From: Macrophomina tecta
Lineage: Eukaryota; Ascomycota; Dothideomycetes; Botryosphaeriales; Botryosphaeriaceae
Assembly (NCBI GenBank): GCA_024180945.1
Contig: JAKSGN010000003.1
Span: 3,224,001-3,288,000, forward strand
Direction of reading: 5' to 3'
DNA length: 64,000 nucleotides
The notes beneath the pieces were generated by a model, which made no database searches, was not told the origin of the DNA, and worked only from the letters and a program-made list of their open reading frames with translations. Numbering within the stretch: position 1 is the first letter of the stretch; each line of letters starts with the position of its first letter. Shown piece by piece: positions 22,593 through 34,183 of the stretch. The translations under genes were made by a program, and so were the position numbers.

Positions 22593-24395
22593 ATGAGCTG
22601 GAAGAGCCTCCTCTCGCCCTCGTCGCCGCGGTACACGCCGCTCGGCTTCCCGGACTCGCCCGCCTCGAGACTCCCTCCGCGCAGGATCCTGTATGCCGGC
22701 GCCGCCGCCGTCGCCACCATTTTCGTGCTCGCTACCGCCGGATGGCACGTTTCCAACCGCTCGCCCTTCCACGACCCCAGCTACTTCGAGACCGTCAAGC
22801 TGCCCGAAGGCTACAAGTGGAAATTCGACCCCAGCCGCGATTCTCTCAACTACGGTCTCACCGACGAGCAATGCAACGTGAGCCCATCTCGCCTCTTGCG
22901 CCCCCGTGATGTCATCCCCCACTAATCCAACCAACCAACCAGGCTGCTTTCCCGGACCTCTTCCTCGAACTGGACCGTGCCCAGAAATTCTTCTCCGACA
23001 AGAAGATCCAGCAGAAGGATGTCCACCTCTCCACCGAGGCCGAGCTGAACGACCACTGGAACGGCAAGACGCGTGCCGAATTCCACTTGATGATCTACAA
23101 TGGCGAGGTGGGTGCCATTGCGAACGAAGTCACCGTGTCCTGATGTGCTGACCAAGAACCCTACAGCTGATTGTAATCGATGAGGCCAAGGGCGAGCCGG
23201 ACCGCTCCCGCGGCCTTGCCGCCATGGCGTCCATGTACCGCGCCATCAACGCCCACCCCAACCCCCGCGAAATTCCCAACGTCGAGTTCATCCTAGACCT
23301 CCACGACAACAGCCAGCCTGGTCCCGACGGCAAGATCCGCTTCACCTGGGCCCGCCACAAGGACAACCCGTACATGTGGGTTGTTCCGGTAAGTCTCGCC
23401 TCCGTGTCCATGGCAATCTCGAGCCCTTCCGTCTGACTCGGCCTTTCCAGGATTTCGACGGCTGGACTTATCCCGACGATGCAGTTGGGTCTTACGTGCA
23501 GTTCCGCAACGATGTGGCTGAGATCGAGAAGCCGTTCGAGGACAAGATCCCCCAGCTCTCGTGGCGCGGAAGCCTGGGCGTCAACCACGGCCTCCGCCAG
23601 GCCCTCATGGACGCCTCCGAGGGCAAGGGATGGTCGGACGTCAAGGCCATCGACTGGCGGACCCGGAGCAACGTGCTCGCCATGAAGGACTTCTGCAACT
23701 ACCAGTACGTCGCCCACACCGAGGGCAACACGTGGAGCGGCCGCCTGCGCTACCTGCACAACTGCAACTCGGTGCCCGTCATCCACGAGCTCGACTGGGT
23801 CGCGCACTACTACCCGCTCCTCCAGGACTCGGGCAAGTACCAGAACTACGTCAAGGTCAAGCGCGACTTCTCCGACCTGGACGAGAAGATGCAGTATCTG
23901 GTCGACCACCCGCACGTCGCCAAGCGCATCGCCGCCCAATCCGCCCAGACCTTCCGCGACCGCTACCTCACGCCCGCTGCCGAGGCATGCTACTGGCGCC
24001 GCATGTTCGCGCACTACGCGAGCGTGCTGGACTTCGAGCCGCGCCTGTACGACGAGGAGGTCGTGGACGGCGAGGTGGTGCGCCGCCTGCGCCGCGGCCA
24101 GACGTTCGAGCGCTTCGCCTTCCGCGGCAAGGACGGCTACGAGCACGGCATCTTCGACGACTCCAAGGACAAGGCCGAGTGCAAGAACGACACCCCGCCC
24201 GCGCCCGCCACCCCTGTCATGACGCCCTTGACGCCCCTGACCCCCGTTGCCACTCCCGTCGCCCTGCCGCTCGACACGCCCGTCCCCATTCCTGAGGCTC
24301 CGAAGCCGGCGGTTGTTGACGCCGACGAGACGCCCGCTGAGAACGTCGAAACACCCGCGCCGACGGTGAATCAGAACGATTTCTACGGGCAATAG
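22593..24395 (+). CDS. Glycosyltransferase family 90 (CAP10-like), Golgi type II membrane protein
   Basis: About 538 aa from four exons: 22593-22877, 22943-23107, 23167-23388, 23451-24395, all joined in phase 0. A cytoplasmic tail of about 30 residues precedes one signal anchor (ILYAGAAAVATIFVLATAGW), as in Golgi glycosyltransferases. The lumenal domain has family features: VEFILDLHDNS, FTWARHKDNPYMWVVPDFDG, LSWRGSLGVNHGLRQAL, and the C-terminal block MKDFCNYQYVAHTEGNTWSG, RLRYLHNCNSVPVIHE. Cryptococcus CAP10 and relatives add xylose to polysaccharide or glycans; in this fungus the acceptor is unknown. The last 70 residues are a Pro/Thr-rich tail (TPLTPLTPVATPVALPL) unlikely to be structured. 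Start ATG at 22593 is in good context (caccATG). Confidence 0.9.
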
Positions 24396-25194
24396 AAGAC
24401 GACAACGGCGACGGCGGCGGGGTGGTGTTCCTTCGCATGAGCATATTGACATAATGTCTTTTTCACAAGGGGGAAACAGAAAATCTGGGAACGGTGCAAT
24501 GGGCGTTTTACCTTTGAGACTGGGGCATATCTGGAGCATTCGCTTTCTTCTGATCATGGAGGGCCATTTGCCTTCTTCCTGTCGATACCCTTTTTTTCCT
24601 TTTCTTATTTTTGTCTGGCGGAATGTTGCGAGGATGTCTTGCAGTATTCGACATGGTGGCACGAGCAGCATTAAAGTGTCGGAATGCGTGACCAAGGGAG
24701 GGGAAAACTCTTTCGAACCTTGTTTGCAAGGAGGCATGGTAGTTGGCCGAGTGGATTGAGGGATTTCTTTTTTATATTCTCCATTCCGATCCACTTGTTG
24801 CGACTACTCGACTGGTTTCGCCGATGAGAGTCAGGCGGTATTAATATAGAGATTAAGAGTTAACGATAAGCTTAAATTTAAGAGAGCTGAGATCCCAGGA
24901 TAACCGTGAACTTTTTTCATTAGGTGGCCCGAGCCAATATACGAGCGTCCATCTCTCCCCTTAGCAAATTCCTCTTTCTCCCTCCGAGCAGAGACGGAAA
25001 GCGGTATGAATGAAGAGACAAGAGGCCTCCAGCAGGGTCCCCCTTCAATCAACAACTGCATCTGGTTTCGTTCTTTCGCTCGTTTTTTTTTTTTTTTTTT
25101 CTTTCTCCCCCTCCTTCCCCCGCCGTTCCCTAGCATCATCCCCCCCGCCTCATGTCTCCGCCGCCTGTCTTCCGCTCCTCCCACAATCGACCCT
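24396..25194. other. Intergenic region, convergent 3' ends
   Basis: 3' flanks of GT90 and of the Gln/Gly-rich gene. Contains a T tract at about 25083-25100. No gene. Confidence 0.4.
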
Positions 25195-25653
25195 TCACCC
25201 GCCCCGCCCCAGCAGCGGCACCTTCATCCCCCTCACCCACTCTCTCCACCGCCCCTGCTGCTGCTGCTGCGCCTGCGCCTGCGCCTGCTGCTGCTGAGCT
25301 GCCCTCACACTCACACCAGCACCAGCACCAGCACCAGCACCAACACCAACACCAACACCAACACCGCCCTGTCCTTGCCCGTGCTGCACCTGCGATGACG
25401 GCGGCGCCGCAGCCCCGCCCCCGCCCCCGCCCAGCCCCGCCACCTTGTCTGCCTTGTCATCCTCCGGCCCTGGACTCGCCGCAGCGCTCGCGACGGGGCT
25501 GGAGCGGGCGCTGCGGCCCGGCGACGCGGATTGCGACTGCTGGCGGGGGTCGTCTGCGGGTCGAGGTGGTTGGAGCGACTGTGGCTGGTACTGCTGGCGG
25601 AGGAGGAGTTGCTCGTCGGGGTGGAGGGTGAAGGCGTCGGGCAGCGTTGTCAT
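25195..25653 (-). CDS. Gln/Gly/Ala-rich low-complexity protein, 152 aa
   Basis: Unrecognised family. ATG at 25653 follows an A-rich leader (aacaaaaATG) and a CAA/CAG-repeat 5' UTR, typical of fungal mRNAs. The start MTTLPDAFTLHPDEQLLLRQ looks structured; the rest is disordered: Pro/Ser/Gln-rich, then GGGGGGAAAP, then a Gly-Val to Gly-Ala dipeptide array encoded by GTTGGT/GCTGGT repeats, then Gln/Ala runs, ending WREWVRGMKVPLLGRGG. No signal peptide or membrane helix. The next minus-strand gene upstream (27158-27681) is similarly disordered with a short Trp/Arg-rich C-terminal stretch, so both may belong to one class of small conserved-tail proteins; that is speculative. Confidence 0.5.
   Translation of the reverse strand: MTTLPDAFTLHPDEQLLLRQQYQPQSLQPPRPADDPRQQSQSASPGRSARSSPVASAAASPGPEDDKADKVAGLGGGGGGAAAPPSSQVQHGQGQGGVGVGVGVGAGAGAGAGVSVRAAQQQQAQAQAQQQQQGRWREWVRGMKVPLLGRGG
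25313..25366. repeat. ACCAGC/ACCAAC hexanucleotide repeat inside the low-complexity gene
   Basis: About four ACCAGC followed by four or five ACCAAC units. On the minus strand it encodes the Gly-Val/Gly-Ala array of the 25195-25653 gene. Confidence 0.9.
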
Positions 25654-25656
25654 TTT

Positions 25657-25703
25657 TGTTGTTGTTGTTGTTGTTGTTGCTGCTGCTGCTGCTGCTGCTG
25701 TTG
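25657..25703. repeat. GTT/GCT trinucleotide repeat in a 5' UTR
   Basis: Eight or so GTT units followed by about eight TGC units immediately upstream of the minus-strand start at 25653; read as CAG/CAA in the transcript. Confidence 0.9.
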
Positions 25704-27157
25704 CGTGTTATCCGATTTGTTCCTTTTTTTTCTTTTTTTTCCCAGGTGCTAAAAGCGGGATGGGCTGCTTCGTTGGGTCGGTGGACCGGCGGATCGGTGT
25801 AAGAATTGGTTTGGGGAAGAGGCTCAAGTGATGATGTGTAGCTGTGATGTCCGCGGATTGAGCACGCGGTGCGGGTTGGTCCGAGGGGGTGTCTCTTTCG
25901 TCGCGCACATTCGGGTGGGTGGATGGTAGGGCGTGTGGTGTGCTTTTTTTTCCCCCCCCTTTCTTTTTATTTTCTTTTTTGGCTTTAAGATCTTGGGCAC
26001 TTTGGATGCGCCCGGGTGTTGCTGCTGTTGCTATGTGTGTTCTCTTTTCTTTTCCCTTTATGAGGTTTGCTTTGGAGTGGTGGCGGGTGGCAGAGGACCA
26101 GCCGTCGCACGCATGCAGTCAGACAAGCATGCGCGCAAAACAGGCCTTCAAGCAACAGCGGTATGAATATGACGTCCGACTTGACCCCACGGCTGATCCA
26201 GAGCGTGAGCGCGGTCGATCACAGCTATATATGGTTCCCCGCGTCTGGGGCCAATCCGTCTGTCCGGCAGCCCGGTTCCGCGCCGCCAAGATAAGCATGC
26301 TCACTCGCCTCCACTCTCGGCCGCTTCAACTACGGATAGATGCCGGGTGCGGATGGGAAGGGGGGCTGTGGGCTCGGCCGCCTCGGCATTCCGTCTTCAT
26401 CGTTCTTCGCACTGGGCGGTCCGTCCGGAAGGGCAAGGGTCCTGTGACGTCATGGTGCCGCGCGGGCTGGCTGGAGATAAAACTCCGGCAACTCCCGGCC
26501 AATCGAGTGGTGTTGAGCAATTGCGATTGTGTCTGCGGAGGGGCTCGCAGGCCGTGGCGTCTCTGCGGGCGCGCGTGGGCTATCGCTCGAACGTGAGTCG
26601 TTGCCCAGGGCGGAGGCGGAGACGGAGACGGAGTGGGAGTGGCGCCCAGCACATAGCCACAGAGGGGTTGAGATCAGTTGGCCTGCATTGCTGGAGTTAT
26701 TTCGCTACTCTAATCTCAACGTCTTGATATCCTCTTGTTTCGCTCTTGGTCGCTTTTTCGCGCACATACGGCTGTGTGGTTGGAGGAGGGAGGTTCCTCA
26801 GGAACAGCAAAGGGCTATTTAGTCTCGCAATGGCAAGGATGTTTGAATATACTGCACAATGCAGAACTCGGTCCAACTCATCTTTGGGAAAATCTCACAA
26901 ACAGTCGCTGCTCCTCATTCGAAATATTCGAGAACCACACAAGAAAATTCGAATTCGGTGTAGATTCCGCGGTCATAAATTCATATTATTCTCAGCACCG
27001 CCCGCAAAGGAGACCCGCTCCGCGATATTAATGAACCCGGCCTCAGATCCAATTTGCGGTGCAACAACACTACACACCCTTCAATGCATAAGGACATCCA
27101 TGATTCCACCAGTCAATCCAATCACCCACGCATCGTTCCCGCTCCCGTTCCACGCGC
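25704..27157. other. Intergenic region
   Basis: About 1.45 kb with several T-rich tracts (25727-25742, 25945-25980). No gene recognised on either strand. Confidence 0.4.
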
Positions 27158-27681
27158 TCACAGTCCCAACGCCCCCCTCGCAATCACACTGGCCGAAAAC
27201 GTCACAATGCCCCTACGACTCAGCAATACACAGACATGCGTCAGCCTGTCACTGCCTTACTCGCAAAGCAAAGACCAGTGTCGTTAAGTAGATATCAATT
27301 GAAAATAACTAGAGCAACGTACAGCGCGCCCTGGCCCACCGCATCTACCGCCGCGACGGCGCCATGGGGATGCTCGACTCGCTGGCGGCGCCACCATGCC
27401 TTGAGCGTGCCTCTGTCTGCTTCTTGGCCCTGCACTTCTTGTTGATCGCCTTCCCCCTCCTTTTGGGCTTCTTTGTCGGCGGGCGTGTCGTGCGACGAGG
27501 AGTGGAGCTTTTCCCGGGCTTCGTTCTCGGCTTTGGCTGCGGCGACGATGGCGTCTAGGTCGCGAGAAGGGCGTGGTGAGGGTGATGGCGAGGGCGAGGA
27601 CGTGCGGGGTTGCTGAGAGGAAGTGGGTGGACTGAGGTGTTGGTTGCTGTTGTTGCTCGGCGGAGGGGGCTGGCGGTCCAT
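27158..27681 (-). CDS. Small disordered protein with hydrophobic C-terminus, 137 aa
   Basis: Two exons (27681-27323 and 27212-27158) join in phase 2 across a 110-bp intron (GTACGT...CGTAG). The unspliced frame would end soon after the junction. The N-terminal half is Pro/Ser/Gln-rich. Next comes a charged helix (DLDAIVAAAKAENEAREKL), then GTLKAWWRRQRVEHPHGAVA. The new exon supplies GIVTFSASVIARGALGL, a short hydrophobic stretch possibly membrane-associated. Start at 27681 (MDRQPPPP) is preferred over upstream in-frame Met codons because composition changes there. Family not recognised. Confidence 0.5.
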
Positions 27682-29205
27682 GGTGAATCTTATGGTTGAT
27701 GCGCGGTCAACGACGGGGGTGGGTTTTTTGTTATTATGGGTCGTCGTCCGTCGATAGAGTTGATTGAAGTGTTGGGTTGCGGTGCAGGAATTGTGGCACT
27801 TGAGCAAGCCCAGCGCTTGACGGTGCTTGTTTGTAGAATTATTGCAGAAATAAAGTAGACATGCGTCTGGGGCGTTAATAGATGGCCAAACAATTATAGT
27901 TACGGCAGGGCGGTCTAAGCAGCAACAGCGTCGCAGTACCAACCACGCAGCGGAACACCGTGCCTCAGGTGCCTCTCGAGGCTGTGTTGATCCTTCGCTG
28001 CGAGCACTCTGTGGGGCCCGGACAGTAATACCACGCGACCTGTGAGCATTCGCCTCAATCCGACGCTCTTCACGGCCTCTACCAGAAGACGTTTCGCGGG
28101 TGCGCTATGGTCACATAAGATGCTGGTTTCCAGAAGCAATGGCCGATGCAAATCTAGAAAAACGGTAGAAGGGTGGGCATCTGGGGGCTAGGAAGGAGGA
28201 CGCAGAAGGCGTGACGAGGGAAGTAGGGCGGCTATAAGCGCGCCGCGCCTCGAAGGATCCGAACAAGGCGCAGGCAGCCGGAAATAGAAACCACACTCTC
28301 ATGATTGTTTTTGGACAGCGAAATGCAAGCAGAACACGCGCGGCCGAGAGCAGAGGCGGAAAAAGAGAGAGCATGGACAGAAGGGATACAAGCGGAGTCG
28401 AGTGAGCGAGTGCAGGGCGGAGATACCTAGCGCGGGGATGGGCCCGAGCGACAGCATGGGCGAAGGACGGTGTGAATGGGCGGCCAACTTGGCAGAGACT
28501 GGCAAAGCGCGATGCAGGGAGGGCGGACACTATGTAGTCATTCCAAGACAAAGGCCTCGCGGTATGTACATGAGGGCGTGATGAAGAGTCAGCAGGTGGT
28601 TGCTGATCCCTTGCCGCACTTCCAGCACGCATACGCAAGCAGCCGCCAGCTGACAGCCTCTCGGCACCGTCCATCCGCCCCCGCCAGCCAATTCGACAAC
28701 GCCGCCATGCCGGCTTTCCGGTGGCCTGCCTCGCGCACCCCGGATATCGGCCTGGCCCTGAGGCAAAAGTGTCAGGTCGACAGCGGCGAGTCGGTCCGAA
28801 TCCAGCGGTCGCGGGGACTTTCACCTCCAAAACACCACGGGACGCCGTCCAGCTGGCGCGTGAATGGCTGATTCCTGCGCGTGAACGCCGTCCGAGCGCG
28901 CCGGGCCGGCGACTGATGCTGCAGACGGCGATGCTGCTGCCCTTGTATATTTAGCTTGCCGAGTGCCGAGCTGCGTGACCCAGAGCCGCTTGATTGTCAG
29001 CCAACATATAAACTCCTGGGCCAAGCTTCGATGCTGGACGACCTCGAGCCTCATGTCCACGAGCCATTTGATCCTGCTGTTTTGACTGTCATCGCCGTTG
29101 CTGTGAGTGCCGCCTCCCGCCCTCGCCCTGCGCACAGAGCACGCCTATTAATAGAACACCAGCACCGAACCACTCCCCTCTCTCACGCCCGCACCAGCTC
29201 TCGCC
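27682..29205. other. Divergent intergenic region
   Basis: About 1.5 kb between the minus-strand small gene and the plus-strand membrane protein. Open frames are GC-driven on both strands; no gene supported. Confidence 0.4.
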
Positions 29206-29535
29206 ATGCCCTCCCTCACCCGCGACTCTTCGCCCTCGTCGCGCGCCAGCTCTCCGCCCAAGTACCCGCCGCCGTCGTACGGAGCGACCCACCATGACCT
29301 CGAGGCCGCCGTGGCCGATCCGGTGAAGACCAAGGGCAGCCGTGTGGTTGAGAGTGAGGTGCGCATGGAGCCGCAGTGGATGGCGTGGCGGCGCGAGCGC
29401 ATGCAGATTCTGGGGCCGGTGCAGCAGGACAAGCGCGTTCTGCTGTGGGCGTGGACGGTGCTATGTATCATCGCCATCACCCTCGGCGTCGGACTCGGCC
29501 TGGCCTACAAGAAGCCCGCCTCGCCCTCCGACTGA
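29206..29535 (+). CDS. Small single-pass membrane protein, 109 aa
   Basis: Single exon. ATG at 29206 (cgccATGCCC) opens a Ser/Pro-rich, PPxY-containing N-terminus (KYPPPSYGATHHDLE). A basic helix (WMAWRRERMQILGPVQQDKR) precedes one strong transmembrane segment (VLLWAWTVLCIIAITLGVGL) and a short tail ending KKPASPSD. The layout resembles a tail-anchored or type II protein. PPPSY is a possible WW-domain/Rsp5 ubiquitin-ligase binding site. Family not recognised; hydrophobicity pattern and codon use support a real gene. Confidence 0.65.
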   Translation: MPSLTRDSSPSSRASSPPKYPPPSYGATHHDLEAAVADPVKTKGSRVVESEVRMEPQWMAWRRERMQILGPVQQDKRVLLWAWTVLCIIAITLGVGLGLAYKKPASPSD

Positions 29536-30215
29536 CTTGCCTCCGGCGCTTCGACCGCCATGCATGAACGAACTACCGCTTCCGGGGCGCAGCAAATTGC
29601 GATAGCCCTCCCTGGCGATGCCGGAGCTGACGCCAGGCATGGAGTCGACAAACACGCGCTCGCGGAGGCGCTCCCAGAGCGGGCAAGCTGCGTTTGAGAG
29701 GCGACGAAGGTGCGACAAGGCCGGTGAAACAAGCAACTAAGCGAGCCTCGAGTGTGGGGTTCAGGAGAATTTCGGGCCCAATTCCACCAGCCATGCGCCT
29801 CTCTCCCGACACTCCGTCCACCACCGCCCGGGATGCCCGTCTACATCCTCGAAACGCCTCCCCTTCTGCAGGGAAAGCTTCTCTCTACTTGGCACACGCG
29901 CCCGGTAAACGCCTCCTCTTGGGTCTGCCTCTCCCGGCGTGCCGCCCTATTTCCCGCCGCACGGAGGAACGCCTGGCTCGCCCAACTTACGTCAACCCAC
30001 GCCCATGTTTTCATTTGCAGTCTGCTGTACCATGTTCTCGACGAGCATTGCCTCCCTGCTCCCTGTCCGTAGTTTAAATACAAGTCGCGCCTTGCCCCGG
30101 CAGTAGCTGTTTCCCTCACCACCCCAGCATCCCTCCTTCGCTGATCGCTCCGAGTCCTTCCTTGAGTTTAAAACCTTTACCTTCGTGCAAAACACTTCCT
30201 CAAAGCCTTTCCATC
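29536..30215. other. Promoter region of the GH12 gene
   Basis: No gene. An AT-rich gtttaaatacaag at about 30072 is a reasonable TATA-like element roughly 140 bp upstream of the GH12 start, followed by a pyrimidine-rich leader. Confidence 0.4.
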
Positions 30216-30959
30216 ATGAAGTTGTCCACCACCGTCCTCTGCGCTGGCGCAGCCGCCCTCGCCTCCGCCGCCCCCAGCAAGACCCTCAACCGCCGCGCCG
30301 ACTTCTGCGACCAGTGGGGCAGCGTTGAGACGGGCTCGTACACCGTATACAACAACCTCTGGGGCGAGGCCAACGCCGACAGCGGCAGCCAGTGCACCGG
30401 CGTCGATAGCCTGAGCGGCAGCAACCTCGCCTGGCACACCAGCTGGACCTGGACCGGCGGCGCCGGCCAGGTCAAGTCCTACGCCAACGTCGTCCTCTCC
30501 GACATCAAGCAAGTCCAGCTGTCCGCCATCTCGTCGCTGCCCACCACCTGGAAGTGGTCGTACACGGGCTCCGACATTGTTGCCGACGTCGCCTACGACC
30601 TGTTCACGTCGAGCACCGCCGGCGGCGACGAGGAGTACGAGATCATGGTCTGGCTGGCGGCCCTCGGCGGCGCCGGCCCCATCTCGTCGACCGGCAGCAA
30701 GATCGCCACCACCACCATCGGCGGCGTCTCCTTCGACCTGTACAAGGGCCCCAACGGCAGCATGACCGTCTTCTCCTTCGTCGCCAGCTCCGAGGCCCAG
30801 TCGTTCGAGGCCGACCTCAAGGAGTTCATCGACTACCTGTCTTCCAACCAGGGTCTGAGCACCAGCCAGTACATCAAGAGCATCGGCGCTGGCACCGAGC
30901 CCTTCAGCGGCACCGACGCCAAGTTCACCACCTCCGCTTTCTCCGTCTCGCAGTCCTAA
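30216..30959 (+). CDS. Secreted GH12 endoglucanase/xyloglucanase
   Basis: 247 aa, single exon, normal GH12 length. Signal peptide [20 protein letters not shown] is followed by a Kex2-like dibasic site in LNRRADFC. Family features: [14 protein letters not shown] near the mature N-terminus, [10 protein letters not shown], and the nucleophile region [16 protein letters not shown] (first Glu of EYEIMVWL). The acid/base Glu is in [17 protein letters not shown]12 enzymes retain configuration while hydrolysing beta-1,4-glucan or xyloglucan in plant walls; several plant-associated fungi deploy them as virulence-associated enzymes. The very strong C-ending codon bias suggests high expression. Substrate preference cannot be read from sequence by eye. 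The in-frame upstream ATG at 30162 would bury the signal peptide, so 30216 is chosen. Confidence 0.92.
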   Translation: MKLSTTVLCAGAAALASAAPSKTLNRRADFCDQWGSVETGSYTVYNNLWGEANADSGSQCTGVDSLSGSNLAWHTSWTWTGGAGQVKSYANVVLSDIKQVQLSAISSLPTTWKWSYTGSDIVADVAYDLFTSSTAGGDEEYEIMVWLAALGGAGPISSTGSKIATTTIGGVSFDLYKGPNGSMTVFSFVASSEAQSFEADLKEFIDYLSSNQGLSTSQYIKSIGAGTEPFSGTDAKFTTSAFSVSQS

Positions 30960-32431
30960 GCGGCGGGATCAGATGGACTGGTGTGGATCAGTGACGCGGG
31001 ATTTCCCGCGGTTTTCTTGTACAGAGTTTATTAACCCGAGTAAATAGTAAAATATCGAAGGCTCTCGTTTCTCGCAATTCAATGCATGTTTTGTGGTTGA
31101 CTCCGGGTGTGACGTGTCGTTTAGTTTAATTGTAGGCAGGGCGCACTTGATTTATTTATGCTTGTTTGCTTAGATTAAGCATCTGGTCGAACCGAGGCTT
31201 CGGGAACATGAGTGACGTGACCGCCGGACCGCAGAATGATTGCCGCCGAACTTCCAGACCCCGTACATTCACTGCATAGTTATTGTAATTCTTTTTTTTT
31301 TTTTTTTTCTCTTTAGTTTAAACGTGCGCCGATGAGAGTTGTTTCAGCGCGGCTGAGCATGGACATTAGATATACCTTCCTACGAACAACTTATAACATG
31401 CCCAGTTTCATCAGTGAAGTCGTGCACCTGTTCAATATGATCCGCAATGGGGAAACACAACTGTAGACCAACCTCACCGCAAAGAAACAAGACATCTAGG
31501 TGCCCTGCGAGAACTTTGTAGTTCTTTTAGCTCTTGGTGGTTCCCAGCATTTCACCTGAAGTCTAGTTAGTGTACCGGATTTTCTTGGAAGCATCTCGAG
31601 GCTCAGCAGAGACTCGCCATACGTGGACGCTCTCCGACGCGGCTCCGTAATTAGCGGGGGCCGAATGGTCAAGGGTCCCCAAAGACAAAATAGAAAGGAT
31701 ACATGACGCCAACCCCGACCGCGATGTGGCTAAGCTTGCGTTCGGTGACGCCGTGGGCACAGGCAGACTGCAGTGGGACAAGGCGTTTCCCGTCGTCATC
31801 ACCGCCACCCTCCAGACTCCTCCACAACCTGCGATGATAACCATCCCCCACCCCCCTTCACCCACGCCTTCGGTTCGTTAGTGTGCTGATCAAGTAACTT
31901 GAAGAAGCTGAGCACATGGCGGGACTTCTACTGAGCCTCTTCCTGATTTTGTGTGAAACGTACTCTAGAATATCTGCCCATGAGAAGTGAAAGCGGTGTG
32001 TTAGTAAACATGTCAACGGAGTAGATTCCTGGCCAGGGCCCTATAACCTCCTCGCTACTGTTTGCTGCTGCGCACTTCACACGCAGTCCTCGTACAGTGC
32101 CACTTGCAATTAAACTCATGGGCTTTCGTATCCATCTCAGAAATGGCTATTCTTGTGAGAACCATCCACTTCGAAAAAGCAAGAATCGGATGGAACTTAA
32201 GGCAACAGTAAATGGACTCACGACTTCACCGTCAAATGCCGAAATATTAAAAATTCATGGAAATTGGCGCTCATTTGATCCCAATGCGAATGTAGAATCC
32301 TAAGCTTCCATCAAGGACTCCGTGCATTCCATCCTCCCGAACACCAGAACGCCAATTGAATGCAAACGATTTGACCTCCCGTTTCGAACTCCGTGGTATC
32401 CTCGTTCGCCAAGGAATCTTCATGCATCCCA
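30960..32431. other. Intergenic region
   Basis: About 1.5 kb between the convergent GH12 and NUR1 genes. T tract at about 31292-31310. No gene recognised. Confidence 0.4.
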
Positions 32432-33839
32432 TTAATAGCGTCCCGTCTCACGTCTCGCATCATGACCGGCCTGATAAGGTTTTCGTTGCCTCTCCGACCC
32501 AGGCACTTTCCCCCAATCTCCTGGAGTACTCATGCGCTTCAAAGGACTGCCTGCCCTCTTCTCCGGACTAGCTGCTTTCCTCTCTGCTTCATCAGGCCTC
32601 ATGAAATTCACTGAGTGTGATTTCCGCAACGGAGACGCCGCATGCGAGTAAACACCCAGGCTACCACCATCACCCGTACCGGCATCCGATGTTGGGCGGA
32701 AAACAGGCTGCCTCATGGATGTAACCCTTCGCCCGCCAGGCGATCCACCCACTGAGCCAGTAGGGGGCTGTGCGTTCGCCAGCCGCGGCGTTAAGAAGGG
32801 ATTCGGCATCGCCGAGCGCGGAAGGCGCTGCTCAGATTGAAGTGCGTTATCCGGGTCGTACTGTGCGGAGTATGCAGGATTGGGATTTGTGCGGAAACCT
32901 CTGTTAATCACGGTTGTAGGTGTATAGGTATCTACCTCTCGCGTGCTTGTTCCCTTTGATTCTTCGTTCGGAGTTTGTGTGCCTACGTTGCGCATAGGCT
33001 TGTTGAGCGTTGGGTGCACAAACTTGGTGTCATACTCGTGCAGAACCTCCCGATGAATCAGAGCGGCGTCTTTGGTCTGCTGAGCATAAGACGTGTGCAG
33101 GAAGTAGAGCTGGACAGACATCAGAACACCGAGCACCATTGTGGTTACCACCGTCACACTGGGCCGCGGGTCAAGCGGGGCAAGGGGAAGAAACAGCCAG
33201 TATACGAGCACATGGCCAGGGCTGAATAGGCAGAAGAGCCGCAGACATGTCGGTGTCGGGTCCCAAACAGATATTTCCCAAACGTCGCGCTGGGCATCTG
33301 GATGCGCGCGTGATTGGGCGCTTGAGGATGCTACGAGGTTCTGGATGAAGCGCAGCGGCGATGAAGAGACGGGAGACGAGTCGACACGTACTCTGCGAGC
33401 TGACGGAGTTGTAGGGGTTGTCTCGACTGGGTTCTCGAAGAGACGGTAATGGCGCTTGCGGCGGAAGGTGTGGATGGCGTTGACGACGGAGAGGAGGGAG
33501 AGCAGATGGACGAAGAAGGAGCACTAGTTCTCATTAGCGAAGAGACTGGAGAGACTTGAGAATCAAACTTACCAGCCAGCGGAGCCAGCCAGTACCTACT
33601 CTGGCTGTATAGTCCCCGAAGACATCATCGCTACCCTCGTAAGTGTCTCCGCCGCTGTTCGCTCTTACAACCATGAAGAAAAGGTTGACCGCGATACCAA
33701 TAGGCCAGACCCAGTCCTTTAGCGCCTCGTCCAAGTCATTGCTGTTGATCTCCTCCGAAAGCCAGAGCAGCCAGTCGTAAGGGTCCAGGTACGCTTTTAT
33801 GCGCTCGGAGAGCGGGCGGCGGCGAATGAGAGGTGGCAT
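32432..33839 (-). CDS. Nuclear rim protein 1 homologue (DUF2418)
   Basis: 452 aa from two exons, 33839-33573 and 33523-32432, joined in phase 0 (GTAAGT, ACTAG acceptor, 49-bp intron). DUF2418/Nur1 family: N-terminal MPPLIRRRPLSERIKAYLDP, membrane helices (DWVWPIGIAVNLFFMVV; FFVHLLSLLSVVNAI), the diagnostic block WEISVWDPTPTCLRLFCLFS, then two more helices (HVLVYWLFLPLAPL; VTVVTTMVLGVLMSVQLYF). The C-terminal 180 residues are a disordered Ser/Pro/Arg-rich tail. In yeasts Nur1 sits in the inner nuclear membrane with Lem2/Heh1 and anchors silent chromatin and rDNA at the periphery. Starts 344 bp from the divergent VMA7 gene. Confidence 0.9.
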
Positions 33840-34183
33840 TGTAGGGAGATTGGGATGGCGCAGACGGTGAGAAATGGATTACGGAGCTGAAGCAACTCCG
33901 ACAGTACCCTGCGACGGTAGCTTTGGGCTGCTGAAGCGTTATCACGAGCCGTTGGCTGGGGTCATTGTGTCGGTCGTTGGTCTTGTCTTCACTCAAATGC
34001 ACGGCCATAAACAGAGAGGCCGGAGGAAGGAGGCGCCGACCGCCGAGGATCCCTGCGTCCGATGATCATCCCCGCGGCGTCACAGCCCGACGACCAAGCT
34101 CCAGCCGCTCGCGTCCCTCTACCACCATTACTGCAGCCTGCATCGCTGTCGACGAGAACGCTCGCAGGCGGTCGACCCCAATC
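33840..34183. promoter_or_regulatory. Shared NUR1/VMA7 divergent promoter
   Basis: 344 bp between two divergent start codons; must hold both 5' UTRs and promoters. No TATA box is obvious, consistent with housekeeping genes. Confidence 0.5.

Noticed and set aside
23130..24794. 554-codon open frame on the minus strand
   Set aside because: It lies antisense to the GT90 gene, whose exons, introns and domain are clear. GC-rich coding DNA lacks stops on the opposite strand.
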